Below the pieces are notes generated by a model. It was not told the DNA's origin, searched no databases, and saw only the letters and a program-made list of their open reading frames with translations. A stretch of 64,000 nt of DNA from Apricaphanius iberus (taxonomy: Eukaryota > Chordata > Actinopteri > Cyprinodontiformes > Aphaniidae): contig JAPXFQ010000342.1 of assembly GCA_028564705.1 (NCBI GenBank), positions 62,001-126,000 on the forward strand, written 5' to 3'. The position numbers and the translations under genes were made by a program. This document shows positions 1-12,171 of this stretch, one piece after another; position 1 is the first letter of the stretch, and every line of letters begins with the position of its first letter.

Positions 1-2928
1 TGGTATTAGCTTATTCTCCAAGGTTGAATGGTTCTTTGATTGACCGCGGGGCAAGTTCTCACAGAGATGGCAGAGGCGGAACATCCAGACGAGGGGATTG
101 GTGTCTCGTTGCCGTGCCACATTTCTGCAGCATCTCCCTCTGCTGTCTCCTCTCTTCCAGGGATTTTGATATATATATATTGACAGCTTACAAGTTTCTG
201 TAACTTAGGCCTTCTCCTTTGTTCCATGTGTAAATGTGAAAGATCAAATATAAAGCCACTGATCAGCAGCCGGATAACTTCTCTCTTTCTCTACAGAATA
301 TTTGCCTTGCGGTACTTTATGACAAACATTTTCTTAAAAGCTCTGCAGAAACCTATGCTACTGGAACAGTCTCTTAATGCAACACAAACGGCTGCTACGC
401 TGTCTCACCATAAGTGTGTATATCACCGTTAATTAATATTTTTGACTTCCCTTTCTCCCTTGGTAAAGAGAACTCAGTTAAAAAAATTAAAGCAAGTGAC
501 AAGTCTCCTGCCAGATGCTGAACAGACGGAGCCTCACACATGGCGAACTCAGCTGCAGCCGTTAATCCAAACCTTAACGGAGCCCAGAGGACGGGCTGCT
601 CCCACATTCCCTCTGCAGAGCTAATTAGAGTTTACTGTGAAGCAAACACCTGCCCAGATATCTTATTATTTCATTTAAGGATAGGTTAGGACTCCTTTTA
701 TCTCTTTTATTCAGCTACATCAGCACACATCTTCAGGATGCAAATATTTTCTTACTGTATCCAAATCTGTACAGGTGCTTGCCTTTGGTTTTGGGAGAGA
801 CAAGATTACGATAGAAAATGAGTATGTGGTTGGAGGGGAGGATATACTGAGCGTCAGGTGCACAATTTTCTCTGACATTGTTATTGCACAGAGATAAGCT
901 GTTACTGAGGGCACAGGGGCATTTGACTCCAGGCGGAATCTGGGCCATGTGTGGAAATCATCTTCAATTTGTAGCCTCCAATGTTGCCTGTGGGGGAGCA
1001 GGAAATAGGTGATCCATCCCCTCTCGTGTGCTGGCTTGTAATTATAAGAAACCAGTTTGCAGAATTTGCTAGCTGCCTGAAATCGTCCTAAATGTGGTCT
1101 GGGGCCGCTTGTGTGTAATCTATAAACACTCATGGAGGTTCATGAGTGTATATTACACAGTGAGTTAAGAGGGTGAAACAGCGTGTTGAACCCTCCTAAA
1201 ACAAGAAAAAGCCAAGTAAAGGGTTGAGGCTGCACTCCTTTTCTTACCTTCCTATGTTTATAATGTATGCATTGTGATTTGGAATGGCCATAGAGTGGAC
1301 AACGGCAACTGTGAACCACCCACTGCAGTCCAAAAAAGTTGTTATTATTCAGCTATTTGTAATATTTTATGGTGGCATCGTTACAGTCTAAGTAAACTAA
1401 ATATTTTTATCAATTTGGTTTTGGTTGTCGCTTTTGAGTTTTTTAATAGTAACACATAACATGTTTGAGGGTAATGCCAGTGCTTCATGCTTCTCCGAAT
1501 TTTGCTGGATAACACTGAAAACATATCAGCAATATTATTATATATTATAGTTATGCCAGACAGCAATAAAGTCTTGTGTGCTGGGCCTGGAATTTGAAGA
1601 CAGGGTCAGCCAACATCTAAAGACATTCCCATTTCTATGTCTTCCATACAGGCACGAAGCTCAGCGGCTCTTCAGCTGTCGACAATGTTTTCATCAATGT
1701 TAACATCATGAAGAGCAATTACCATTCCAATCATTTCTAAAATATCATGCAAAGACTCATAAATATATTGTCTGATAAATCTGCAGAAGTAACCAGAGCT
1801 CAACACAGTTCTTGCAATCCATCCATCATGACTCTAGACTTAGCATGTTGTTGCTAGCTGTACAGTCTCCTCACAGTGAGAGAGAACAGGAAGACTAATC
1901 CATGTTTAAGCATAAGCAAATGGCTGTGCAGGTCCAACCCTCTGGTAGATGAACAAATTCAGTTGAGAAGTGTCATATTGAAATAATAGGCAACAGGGAA
2001 AAACTCCCCTAAGAAATACAATCTGACTTTGTGAAAATAATGTTTTTTAAGAAAAGGTGGTGGAATAAAGTTAAAACGCTTTAAAAAAACTACATTCTTA
2101 GATAAAATCATTTTAAATAATGTTTTGTATTAACAAGCAGAGATTTTTTCAGAATTATTTTTTTAATTTTCATTTTTTTGGCATCCCATAAGTTTTAGAC
2201 TATATAATTGCTTGGTTTAGCTAAAATGGTCAGATTTTGGCATGGAATATACTTATTTTTTATCCTTGCATTGAAACCAGAAGCAGGCTGCGTCTTGGGC
2301 ATGTACTTGCTTGCACACTGTAAATACTATTGGATAGTTTCACTAGGGTGCAGAGAACACAACTCAGACCAGATAAAATTTCTGGATTTGAAGGGTAGAA
2401 ACAAAACAAACACGGCGACCATAGAGTAAATAAGCAGCAGGTTAATGTTCAGATTACGACAGAAAAAGACAGCAGCAGTAGAGGGTACGTAACACCATAT
2501 TTACTGCCATTGTTGCTTTTTTTCCTACTGCTTTTGCCACCGTTGACCACTTTTACCTAAGCTGGGGGTCAACAGCATGTAGGTACAAACGCTGGTCCAC
2601 TACTTACTCGCATATTGCAGTACACGGACACTTGGCATTACTTTTAGATCACGTGGACAAACAACACTTCAAACAAATGCAAGCTACACGAGGCATCCAT
2701 GACAGATACACATACTCATACTTAAAAGGAAGTGTATTCCCAGCCTAAATGTACTTTTAGAAAGTAACAACCTTTGAGTAGGTACGAAATATTAAGCCCA
2801 AACTACAGTATTACACATCTTTTTTGGTCTGTACAAGTAACAGAAATAAATGCTTTAAAACATCAGTCTTTGTGTAATTAATCTATACTTGGTAAATTGG
2901 GTAGTGGAAACAATTATGCTTTTCAAGG
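1..2928. other. AT-rich non-coding sequence, nothing recognised
   Basis: I see no gene, RNA or element ends here. The reading frames are short and none matches a family I know; the longest (minus strand, about 720-1133) has no domain-like pattern and no good splice context. Confidence 0.5.
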
Positions 2929-2929
2929 G

Positions 2930-3110
2930 TTGTTGTGTGTCGTAACGGTAGAGCGGTCACCACATATGCGGTGGCAACAGTCCTTTAGGCATAGGTTCAA
3001 CTCCCAATCTCAGCACATTTTGATGCATATCTTTCCTCATTCTCGGTCTACGCCTTTCCTGTTGAACAACTGTTTGATAAAGTGCTGAAAAAACTGAAAT
3101 AATAATAAGT
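2930..3110 (+). mobile_element. tRNA-derived SINE
   Basis: The head resembles a tRNA gene promoter: an A-box-like stretch (CGTAACGGTAGAGCGG near 2941) is followed about 50 bases later by a B-box-like GGTTCAACTCCC near 2993. A non-tRNA body follows, with the phrase TTTTGATGCAT, and an A-rich end runs into AATAATAATAA near 3105. This is the layout of a fish tRNA-headed SINE. It is not a functional tRNA, because no cloverleaf closes and no 3' acceptor is present. The exact left edge is uncertain. Confidence 0.65.
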
Positions 3111-3590
3111 CTGTCAGTTATTTTCTAATTCAGTAAATATAAATGAAATAATTGCTACTAATAAAGTGACAATTTTATGTGTATGGTAGAAATTACATTA
3201 GAACACGAAATGAAAGTTTACTTAAGTACACCCCTTCATTGTAAACCTCTAACTCCACATCCTGCTAAAAGTCAACTCACTCTGTTGTCACAGTATAAAT
3301 CGAACTGTGTGCAGTCTGAAAGGAAATCTTTGTTGTTACATTTCTGGCTCCAAACAATTACTAGTCACTCTGCTTCTGCAAAATCTCTACTTGAAAGGCA
3401 ATGTGTTTGCCAGCCTTTGCAAAACATGCATTCGCTGTATTTCATTGTGCCAGACAAGGATTTTTATTTTTTTTTTGTTCTGCAGCATGGGGAAAACATT
3501 GCAGATAAAATGACATGTAAACAGGCACTTAAAAAACACCTTCGGAATTCATTCTACATCATAAACATATTTTCACAGCCTTTTTTAAAC
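3111..3590. other. Non-coding sequence, nothing recognised
   Basis: A 153-codon open frame on the plus strand (3177-3638) has no recognisable domain and a composition typical of chance frames. I treat the stretch as non-coding. Confidence 0.45.
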
Positions 3591-3602
3591 TTTTTACCCA
3601 GA

Positions 3603-3735
3603 CAGCACCGCCATCAGCGTCGGCTTATAGCCCCGTAGCTTTGGCTTGTCAGGATCAAACACACGAAACAGCCGGGTTCCATACACACAGAAGTCAAACA
3701 AAAGGAAATCAGGGACTGCTCTGTTCAAGTGTTGG
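3603..3735 (-). CDS. Candidate internal exon of an unidentified protein
   Basis: On the minus strand an open stretch reads PDFLLFDFCVYGTRLFRVFD and then continues DPDKPKLRGYKPTLMAVLSG. It is clearly more GC-rich than the flanks and has protein-like composition. Upstream are two possible acceptors (a TTGAACAG end and an AGCAG end, about 3715-3740). Downstream the sequence GG|GTAAAAAG can serve as a splice donor near 3602. I do not recognise the family. It could be a real host exon, an exon fragment carried by a transposon, or chance. No neighbouring exon was found within the window. Confidence 0.3.
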
Positions 3736-3739
3736 TTGG

Positions 3740-5610
3740 CGGCCGTTAAATAAAAACTCAGCAAGCAACAAAACATGTCACAGACCTATTGAAATTCAAA
3801 GCCTCAATGTGATTGCTTCTAACGTTTAACCCAGTAAATTAAATTCTCTACTGCAACTTTATGTAGTTCAAGCTTCTGTATTTCTAACCTAAACTCATCA
3901 CACCAAATCTGATTCTAAAATGTCATTACATCACATTTAGAAGGTCAGATTTCAGTCATCGGCACAATGAATGTTTCACATCCTCCCATGATGTTAGTTG
4001 GTTTAGTCACTATCATTGCCCTTTAGAGTTGTGTCACAGAGATCTGGCTTCAAACAACCAACAATGACAAAAAGTGAAGGCTTTTTGGCCCTACGGTAAC
4101 TGTGGCACATGACCACTGAGGACTACACACAAACTGGTTGTGGATGTTGTGGTCTAATATTAAATCTTTCTAATGAAACAAGAGAGAAAGTGAGAAATTA
4201 AAAAGATAAATGGTTAAAGATTGAAGGTTTAAGTGTAGTTTAAATAACTCAACTTTAGGAATAGCCTTAAACAACTCACAGCCAGCAAATTATCTTAAGT
4301 AGAAGCATGCCCAGTCACAACACTGCATACAACTTTGGAATTTGCCAGATGATGAACGCTGCTGAACACTTTGTATTCCAGTTTACAATGAGAGCATCAT
4401 GTAGCCATGTATCTGACAAAATGAATCTAGATCAACAGGCACCAGTAATTTTCTCCTGCAGATGGGACCATTTTGGTTTTTACCTCAATGAACATTTGCC
4501 TTCTGTTACATTTGCCTTCTGTTACTGTTACATCAGTTAGAGGTTTAGTTTACCATGTTACATTTATGAGAAAACCAGATTTGTTTTTCATGAGTTTTAT
4601 TATGACTCTGTAAAAAGAATTGAGATGAATATTCCTGCTTACTAATATTGTGAAAGAAATATATACGCAATTGAGTCAAATGAATTATGTAAATTAAGTT
4701 TTACTTTTATTTAGGCTAACAAAAAACAATTCTACATATTTATTTTATAAAGGAATACAAAATGCAGATACAAAATGGAATGAATTAATTACAATTAAAA
4801 TTACTTACATAATCAACCTCGTAGTCAGCAATTATAGAACTTGAGATTAAAGGTGTTGGCTTTTATATATTTTGGCAGTTTAACCACTGCAACAATTGTA
4901 TTTGTAGTATCTCTTGAGTTTGTGAAGAGATGTTTCTCCAGTGTCTGCCAGTCCTTCTTCACATACTTTAGTAACATTTGCCAGTGGTTTGGATGGTCAG
5001 CAGTTGGTGTGCTGGGGGGAGAGAGGGGCATGAGTCTGGATATTTTGTCTCAACTTAGTGACCAAGGTTTTCTATAGCTGAAAGTGAGGTGTGGATGATG
5101 AGTGAATGGACTCAGGGTGGATTTAGGAAAGCTTCATTCTGGCTATCTACATAGACTGTTTGAAGAACGGTAACTCTGAAGGTTTGCTTCCTGATCTGAA
5201 ATCACACCATTCTAGGCCTCCCCAAAGAACTTTGACATTCTGGATCAAGTTAACATGTATGCTGCAGTGGACCTTTTACCAGTTATAATTCACTATGTAT
5301 TTGCTCTGGCTCTTTGTAAAAACATAAATCATGAATTATTTTGAAAATAAGGGCACAAACCTATGTATATCAGCTGAGGGACTATTTTCTGGTCAGCTGA
5401 AATCTCACTATGTGATATGGCAAGTAGCACAGGTCGCAGATGCTATTTTTAAGCATTTGTAACTGAATGAACCCTAATTTATCTCAGTGCCAGATCTCAG
5501 CAGGGCCTCAGATGCTGTTGTTTAGGATACTTTCTTTCTTTATGGCAGTCGCTCTTCACATTTGTTGCAGAAAGTAAAGTGATTCTGTGTCTTTTAATGA
5601 TGAAGCTGGC
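3740..5610. other. AT-rich non-coding sequence, nothing recognised
   Basis: No element ends, RNA or convincing coding segment is visible. Short frames at 4307-4540 and 4841-5077 lack recognisable motifs. Confidence 0.5.
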
Positions 5611-5618
5611 ATTTGCAG

Positions 5619-6109
5619 TAGACCTGCGCAAAAAAAATTATTGAATAAATTAATTCGAATTCAAAATTAAAAAGGGGATTTTAAAAAACAGTAAATCGAG
5701 TTTTTGTGTAATGGCACATTTTTGGCTCCCTGGAACTTCCATAGTGGAATTAGTATGGGTTTGCTGCGACAGACATGGAGCAAGAGACCCCAAGCTCTTA
5801 TATTTGCCTAAAGCCAATCACAGTTGAAGTCAGCAGCATCAAAAACCTATTCCCACACCTGAAACAGAGACAACCAGACGAATATGAAAAATGCTAGTCT
5901 CTCCGAGACAAACAAAACCGCAGTTACCAACAATCCTTAGCTAAAAAACAGCTAACTGTAGCTGAACCTTTTGCACAAGTTGTTTGTCGTTTGAACTTAT
6001 TGCTTTTCTTAATACCTAGGGGGTGGGAGGGGATCGGAAAAAATTATAAATCGAATAAAAAAATAAATAAATTGGAGATTTTACTTTTAGGCCATATCGC
6101 CCAGTCCTA
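5619..6109. mobile_element. hAT-type non-autonomous element (MITE-like), 491 bp
   Basis: A perfect 8-bp direct repeat ATTTGCAG flanks the block (5611-5618 and 6110-6117), the target-duplication length of the hAT superfamily. The left end reads TAGACCTGCGCAA. The right end, read inward on the other strand, is TAGGACTGGGCGATATGG, a terminus very common among fish hAT MITEs. The two ends agree at about 9 of 13 positions. The interior has no transposase frame, so mobilisation would have needed a transposase in trans. Confidence 0.85.
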
Positions 6110-6117
6110 ATTTGCAG

Positions 6118-6399
6118 TATGCTGTGGAGAGCAAGAAATTGGTATTAAAATATAAAATTATTGAATACATTTTGGATATATTTAACACTTTTCCTCATTT
6201 GGAACCAGGTGTAAAATGCCATATCTTATGTAATTCTGTTTCAGATGAAAATAGAAATCAGACCATTTTCAGCTTGATTAACACTGACCACTGACTGAAT
6301 GGTCATAAACTAAATGTTATATTTTCCTGATCAGCAAAAACGCTAAGCATCATCTTCCTCGGGTATCACTGGCAACACTGTTAAGTGTTGATGAGGCTT
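6118..6399. other. Short non-coding gap
   Basis: Nothing recognisable lies between the hAT element and the LINE fragment. Confidence 0.4.
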
Positions 6400-7076
6400 A
6401 ACAGCTAAGAATAGATTATCCTCCTTGCTTATAAAGCCCTTAATAATCAAGCTCCATCATACATCAGAGATCTGATTGTTTCATATGTTGCTAACAGAGC
6501 ACTTTGCTCTCAGACTGCAGGTTTACTAGTAGTTCTTAGGATTTCTAAAAGTGGAATGGGAGGCAGATCTTTTAGTTATCAGGCTCCTCTCCTGAGGAAC
6601 CAGCTCCCAGTTTTAGTCAGAGACAGACACTTTGTTTATTTTTAAGACTAAGGTTAAAACCTTCCTTTTTAATAAAACTTACAGTTAGAATGGCTTAGGT
6701 TATCCTGAGTTATTTTTGTAGTTATGCTGCTATAGGCTTAGACTGCTGAAGGACATACTGACCACTTTTCTTCACTATTCTTCGATCTACTTTTCTTTTA
6801 TCATCTTCCTATTAAAGGGGAGTTGTTCCTCTCCACTGTTGCTACATACTTGCTCAGTTTGAGGGGTTACTGAGGGATTGCTGTGAGTGGAGTCTGCATG
6901 TTCAGGGTACAACCTCATGTCAGTGACTCAACTCAGTCTGCTGGGATAGCTTACATAGAACACTTTTGACTGATCGGAATGTTTGTATAATTGTTTTGAA
7001 ATGACTTTTCTTGTAAAGTGCCTTAAGATGACATCTGTTGTTAGCTGGCGCTATATAAATAAACTGAATTGAAAAG
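6400..7076 (+). mobile_element. Non-LTR retrotransposon (LINE) 3' end, degenerate
   Basis: Conceptual translation with frame changes gives remnants of the C-terminal tail of a fish LINE protein: a segment like RIDY..L, then SSSIIHQRSD, then GRQIF*LSGSSPEEPAPS, matching the usual pattern of 'AYKALN.QAPSYISDL... GGRAFSYQAPLLWNQLP... FKSRLKTFLF'. The 3' untranslated part contains CCTGAGTTATTTTTGTAG and the terminal phrase GGCGCTATATAAATAAA before GAATTGAA at about 7066. That tail is shared by Rex1/Babar- and L2-like LINEs of teleosts. The copy is 5'-truncated and carries several stops. Confidence 0.8.
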
Positions 7077-8570
7077 TATAGGCATTCCCTATCTTTTGGC
7101 CCAATTTTCAGTTCCAGTTTGAAAAATGCTGCATCAGTCTCTGAGTCTCATGATTCATGTCGTAAAGTTTTTTATTTATTTTTTATTTATAGCTAAATTT
7201 GAAGAATTTTGATTTCTGAATAAAATGTTTTTTTAAGTTATCATACATTCAAACTTTTTGCAATTATTTTAAAATTGGATATAGTTTTAGCTCTACTGCA
7301 GAGACTGCAAGGCGCACAGTTGTGAGTCATCACTGTAAGTAAAGTTGGAAAGGAAAAGTTCTGAACACTGACCTGGGTTTGCAAAGACTTTCTGAATACA
7401 ATTTTTTACAGACATGCTAAGTTCAACCAAATTGGTTTAGACAGCTGCACTGAAATAGTTCGACCAATGAGAGAACATAAAGTGAAGTTTTGCAAGTAGT
7501 CTGAATATCAAGTGTTCTCCCAGCACTTCATCCTGATTTGAATGTGTAGTATAGGGCAGTAAAATGACTGATGCTTGTTTCTTCATCTAAAATGGTAGGT
7601 GGTGGTTGACTTGACTAGAAGCAGGTGTGCACTATGGGTAGGATTTCAGCTATACCGGGGATGACTACATCCATTCATAAGTTGGTGTAACGTTGTGGCA
7701 TACAGAACCTGTAACTTCCTGTGGCTGCAGAGTTTGCAGTCTAGTTCTGACCAGGTAAGGCCACATATCCCTCTCGCTGTTGCAAACAATACAGCACTGT
7801 GTTCTTCATGATCAGTATTATGTTAGTAGTCATAACAGACTGAAGCAGACTGCTGATGTGAAAGTACAGCTTCTATGTTGTTAGCTAAAGACCAGGTCCA
7901 CTACATGTTATATGTTTCCTTTTTGTTAACTGTGCCCTCTGTACTGGTTAAGTTTTCCTTGATAACAGAAATATATGCCCTAACACAGTGCTGCACAATG
8001 TCAGTGTGCTTTATAATAAAATGCAGCCATTGTGAGTTGGACCGAAGAGAAGCTTTTATTGATTGCTGTCCATGTATTCTTGTTTGGTTCGAGTGAGTGG
8101 ATTCCTATTGTCGGTCCACAGCTGGAAGGCTTGCTATCCCTGATGAAGGCAATGTTTGATAGCTACTCAGCAAGAGTTTGGAAATTGCCTTGTTGCATTC
8201 GGCTGGGTAGTCTGTACTGTTTGTAAACAGCCTAAGTATAGATGTGTGCAAAGTGAAGAAGATAATACAGAAAATCAAAGCAATAGTTTGACAATTACTG
8301 TAGCTTCCAGAGTGTAGGGGTAAAAAAAGCATAGTGTTCTGTTACTTCTAGCATGAAAACACTTCTTCAGCATACCATAGCACTGAAATAAAGTACATAT
8401 CTATTGAATCAAACTTGAAAACTATCTGAAAGGATAGGAAACTGCAGATAAAAAATACAACTGTGCTATAATTTATCTATTTATTTTGTAAATTTGTTCA
8501 GTTAAATAAGCCACTAATGCCTATAGAACTGTTTTTGACTGGTCAGTTCAAATGGCTTTGTGGGACCATT
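7077..8570. other. Non-coding sequence, nothing recognised
   Basis: No element ends or coding segments could be supported. Frames at 7875-8096 and 8032-8226 are short and without motifs. Confidence 0.5.
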
Positions 8571-8589
8571 GGTTTAGTGAAAGCAAGCT

Positions 8590-8735
8590 CATAAGCCTGT
8601 TTTCTACCAGATGCGTAGGCAGTGTTTAACGTCTACATTACATGTAACACGCAGCTGATAGCCGCTGTAATAGTAAATGGATTCGTTTCTACGTCCCATA
8701 ATTCTAAATATACATGGCAGTTCTATTTTTCACCT
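8590..8735 (-). repeat. Diverged relative of the core of the 10-13.6 kb foldback element
   Basis: Read on the minus strand, this block carries AAAATAGAACTGCCATGTAT followed by ATTTAGA, then ATTACAGCG, then GGTAGAAA. The same words occur in the same order at 12678-12826, with AAAATAGGACTGCCATGTAT there. Alignment between the words is loose, so this is an old or partial copy. The family was not identified by name. Confidence 0.45.
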
Positions 8736-8739
8736 GCTA

Positions 8740-10160
8740 TGCTTTTAGAAGATGTCAATCGGAGCAGTTTAGATCGGACCAGACAGTAAATCAGACTCAG
8801 GTGCAGTGTAAAGGTTTTGGCAAATTCCAAAATAAGTCAGGCACAGATTTATAAAAATAAATTAAACGAAATCACCAGTGACACTAGTTTGAAGTCAGTA
8901 CTTCTGTGGGTCTAGTCTGTCATTTATTATCATGGACAATGAGAAGTCAATCCTTGAAGTGGAGAATCACCCAGTGATCGAGAGAAGGCATGGACAGATA
9001 TGTTTGCAGTTTTGGGAGTCAATGATGAGCGTATAATACTTAAAATAGAGTGATTTGCTTTCTTTTTTCTACCCTTTAAGTTATACAATGGAAATTATTT
9101 TGTGATTTTCGATGACCAGCTGTGTGGAACGTATTCACAGCCAGTTCCCATCTAAAACGCCCCTGTTTCGGAAGTGACACCTTACTGAGCTTGCAAGGAA
9201 AACCTGTCTGTTACATTATGCGCCATTATGCATCTAGTGGAAAGCAGGAGTTATGGATAAAGGGGGTGACCCTGTACCACAAAACGTCAGCTGTCAATGC
9301 TAAACAACTCAACAGCACATGTTGCCACATGTGCTGTTGTATGTTAGATGAGAATATAGAGGTTCTTGGTTTTGTTTATTTCATTTATATTAGGAATCTA
9401 TAAAACTTTTGAAATCATCTTTATTTTCCATAGACCTTAACATTCCTGCAATGTCTGCCCTAAACTGTTTAAGCACACATACCCAATTTAAACAATTTCT
9501 TAAACTATTTTGAGTAGTACTTTGGGGTCTTTTCGAAAAGAAGACAGTCTCAAATTTCTCACATTACAGTGATAATATGTCTAAGTGTTGTCAAAGCGTT
9601 GACCATATATTATGGGTTTAATTTTAGAAACAAAATAGAGTTGTGGTTTTTTTCAATTTACAAAGATATCCATCATTGGAATTAGAAGGTTTCTCAGACC
9701 TTCAAATAACGATAGATAGAATAACGTCATGTCATTAGTCTTTGACTAAGCAGATGAGTTGTACATCATGGTTTCCCCAGTTCTGCATCTGATTGGTGAA
9801 CTAACTCTTACCTGCCAAGACCATCTTTTGAAAGGTTTTCTTTACTGATATGTTGTCACTTAACTCAACATTCTTTCATCATTTGATAATTTTTAAAATG
9901 TACATTTTGAGGCAAATTGTTTAACGATTAATTTTTTTCTCCAGACATTAAGTAGAACTGCCCTGATTCACCCATCAACCGATTTCAGGTTGCATCCCCA
10001 CTTATCTGAGTAATGAAGTTCTAAAGTTGGAACCATTCCAACTTTCCTTATCTTTCCCAGAAGGAAGAGTTCCTCCTGTCAGCCTCAGAGTCACTTCAGG
10101 CTTATTGAACGAGTGTTGTACTTGACTACTCTGCTGAGAAACAGGTGCCAACACCGAAAT
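8740..10160. other. Non-coding sequence, nothing recognised
   Basis: No features could be supported. An open frame at 9122-9403 has no known motif. Confidence 0.45.
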
Positions 10161-10208
10161 ATGGAAGTATATGTGTAACATAAATCAAATTAAAATGGAT
10201 TAGCAGAA

Positions 10209-11330
10209 AGGCTTTTTCATTTTCAAATTCTAGCTGCTATTTTTGACTCATAAATAAAAATAAAAATAAATAATCCAAACTGCTTTTTCATTTTTATATT
10301 CAACATTGCCCATTCTGTAATTTAATCAAAAATAAAAAAGAAATAGGAATTTAAGACTTAGTTTTCGAATAGCAAGCCAGCAAAATTGTTACAAAATTCA
10401 ATTGGAAATCTCAAATTTGAAAATTAAAATGCATTTGCCGAAATGCTTTTCCATTTTCTGAATGCCACTGCCACAACTGACTCGTAAATAAAATAAAAAA
10501 GAAATAATCCAAACTGTTTTTTAATTTTCAAATTCAGCTTTGCCCATTTTGTAACATAATTAAAATGAAAAAAAAACGTATTTAAGATTTAATTTTCAAA
10601 TAGAACCCCAGCAAAAGTTTAACAAAATGTCACATTTTTAAGTTAAAAGGCATTTTATGAAATGCTTTTTCATTTTCCGAATACAAATGCCAATTTTGAC
10701 TCATAAATTAAATTTAAAAGAAATCATCCAAACTGCTTTTTTAAGTTTGAAATTCGGCATTGGGGCTGCACGGTGGCGCAGTGGTTAGCCCTGTTGCCTT
10801 GCAGTAAGAAGGTTGTGGGTTCGTATCCCTTTCTGCATGGAGTTTGCATGTTCTCCCCGTGCATGCGTGGGTTCCCTCCGGGTACTCTGGCCTCCTCCCA
10901 CAGTCCAAAAACATGACTGTCAGGTTAATTGATCACTCTAAATTGTCCTTAAGTGTGGGTGTGTGCATGCATGGTTGTCTGTCTCTATGTGGCCCTGTGA
11001 TGGACTGGCGACCTGTCCAGGGTTTACCCCGCCTCTCGCCCGTTGACAGCTGCAGATCGGCATAGTCCTGGAGGACTAAGCGGTTCATAAAATGGATGGA
11101 CGGAAATGAAAAAGAAAACATATTTTAAGATTTAATTTTCAAACAAAACCCAGCAAAACACATTTCAATTTGAAATGTCAAATTTTAAATTATAATAATA
11201 ATAATTTAATAATAAATATAATTTTGTGAATACAAATACAAATGCCACTCTTTCCTCATAACTAAAATTAAAAAGAAATCATCCAAACTGCTTTTTCATT
11301 TTCAAATTCAGCATTGCTCATTCTGTAACT
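10209..11330 (+). repeat. Left-arm tandem units (~220-235 bp, about four copies)
   Basis: The phrase GCTTTTTCATTTTC, or a near variant, starts units at about 10209, 10445 and 10663, and a fourth copy resumes around 11224 after the 343-bp insert. Spacing is 236, 218 and about 217 bp once the insert is removed. Each unit has a second landmark, TTCAGCATTGCCCATTCTGTAA or a variant of it, half way along. Confidence 0.7.
10762..11104 (+). mobile_element. SINE-like tRNA-headed interspersed repeat, full-length type
   Basis: It begins GGGGCTGCACGGTGGCGCAG, with an A-box-like GTGGCGCAGTGGTTAG and a B-box-like GGTTCGTATCCC. It continues with TTTGCATGTTCTCCCCGTG, CCTCCCACAGTCCAAAAACA and GACTGGCGACCTGTCCAGGG, and ends in the ATGGATGGA tail. 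This is a very common teleost repeat. It interrupts a tandem unit of the left foldback arm and the matching right-arm unit lacks it, so it inserted after the foldback arms formed. About 20 bases of the arm appear to be missing at the junction and no clear target duplication is visible. Confidence 0.8.
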
Positions 11331-12039
11331 TAATTAAAACAAAAAGGGAAAATTCTGTTGCATTTTCGTTTTCATGCTTACCACCGCAAAAACATAATTC
11401 AAAGTGGATTCACAATCCCACACGACGCAGGGGAATGACGTATTCCATTTCAAACACAGTTAAAAGTCTATACTTTTGAAGATAAAATTGGAAGGATAAG
11501 AAGTTGGTTATGACATGGCATTGGTGTAGCTTTCTTTAGTTGATTTTAGTTTCTACAACATAACGGGGCAAAACGTGAATGTTGTGTGATCCTGGCGTCT
11601 GCATGTTTCATAATTAGCAGAGCTCATGGGTCTTTACCAAATTTGATTTCAAACAACATATAAAGAATGTACTAAAGTCTGTAACCTCACGTTACTCTAT
11701 AATAGAGATTTACCGGGTCGAGTGAAGCGTTGCTATGGTATTTTTCCCTTGCCTCGCGATTCTTAGCTTAGCTTTAATTCAGGCAAAGTTATCAAGCTCA
11801 AAGCAGATACCACAGTGGACAAAAGTCAGTTAATTTTTTTTCTGGAAATGCTTTTATCTGTTTTTATGAGTAAAGGATTAACTACATTTGAAGTTGGCTT
11901 GAGTAGCCTAGAGCACATCCTAGCTGAATTTGCAACCTTTACATTACATTTGTTAGCAAGCCTAAAATAACTTTATTATAATGTTTTAGCACTTCCAAAA
12001 ATATAAAACTAAATACATAAGAAAACATGGTTAACTTAC

Positions 12040-12134
12040 CATCTTTCCTGGGGTTGACGCAGGGGGAGAAGACCTCTGAAGAGCTGCCACGAATGATTTC
12101 TCCTGCTTGCAGAGTCCTGGCCGGCGGCGGCCAT
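12040..12134 (-). CDS. Candidate first coding exon inside the foldback element
   Basis: On the minus strand ATG at 12134 sits in a strong start context (CAACATGGCC) and opens 31 codons plus two bases: MAAAGQDSASRRNHSWQLFR followed by GLLPLRQPQER. It ends at a textbook donor, GATG|GTAAGTTAA, at 12040/12039. The patch is GC-rich (CCGGCGGCGGCC) inside an otherwise AT-rich element, as expected of a promoter-proximal exon. I do not recognise the protein and see no second exon. It could be a leftover first exon of the element's own gene, a captured host exon, or chance. Confidence 0.35.
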
Positions 12135-12171
12135 GTTGCTTTAGTTGTGCCTGCTGACAGGCACTAACCCG

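Noticed and set aside
720..1133. 137-codon minus-strand open frame
   Set aside because: No motif, no splice sites of quality and no protein-like repeats; considered chance.
3177..3638. 153-codon plus-strand open frame
   Set aside because: Low-complexity stretches and no domain. Its 3' end overlaps the better-supported minus-strand exon candidate.
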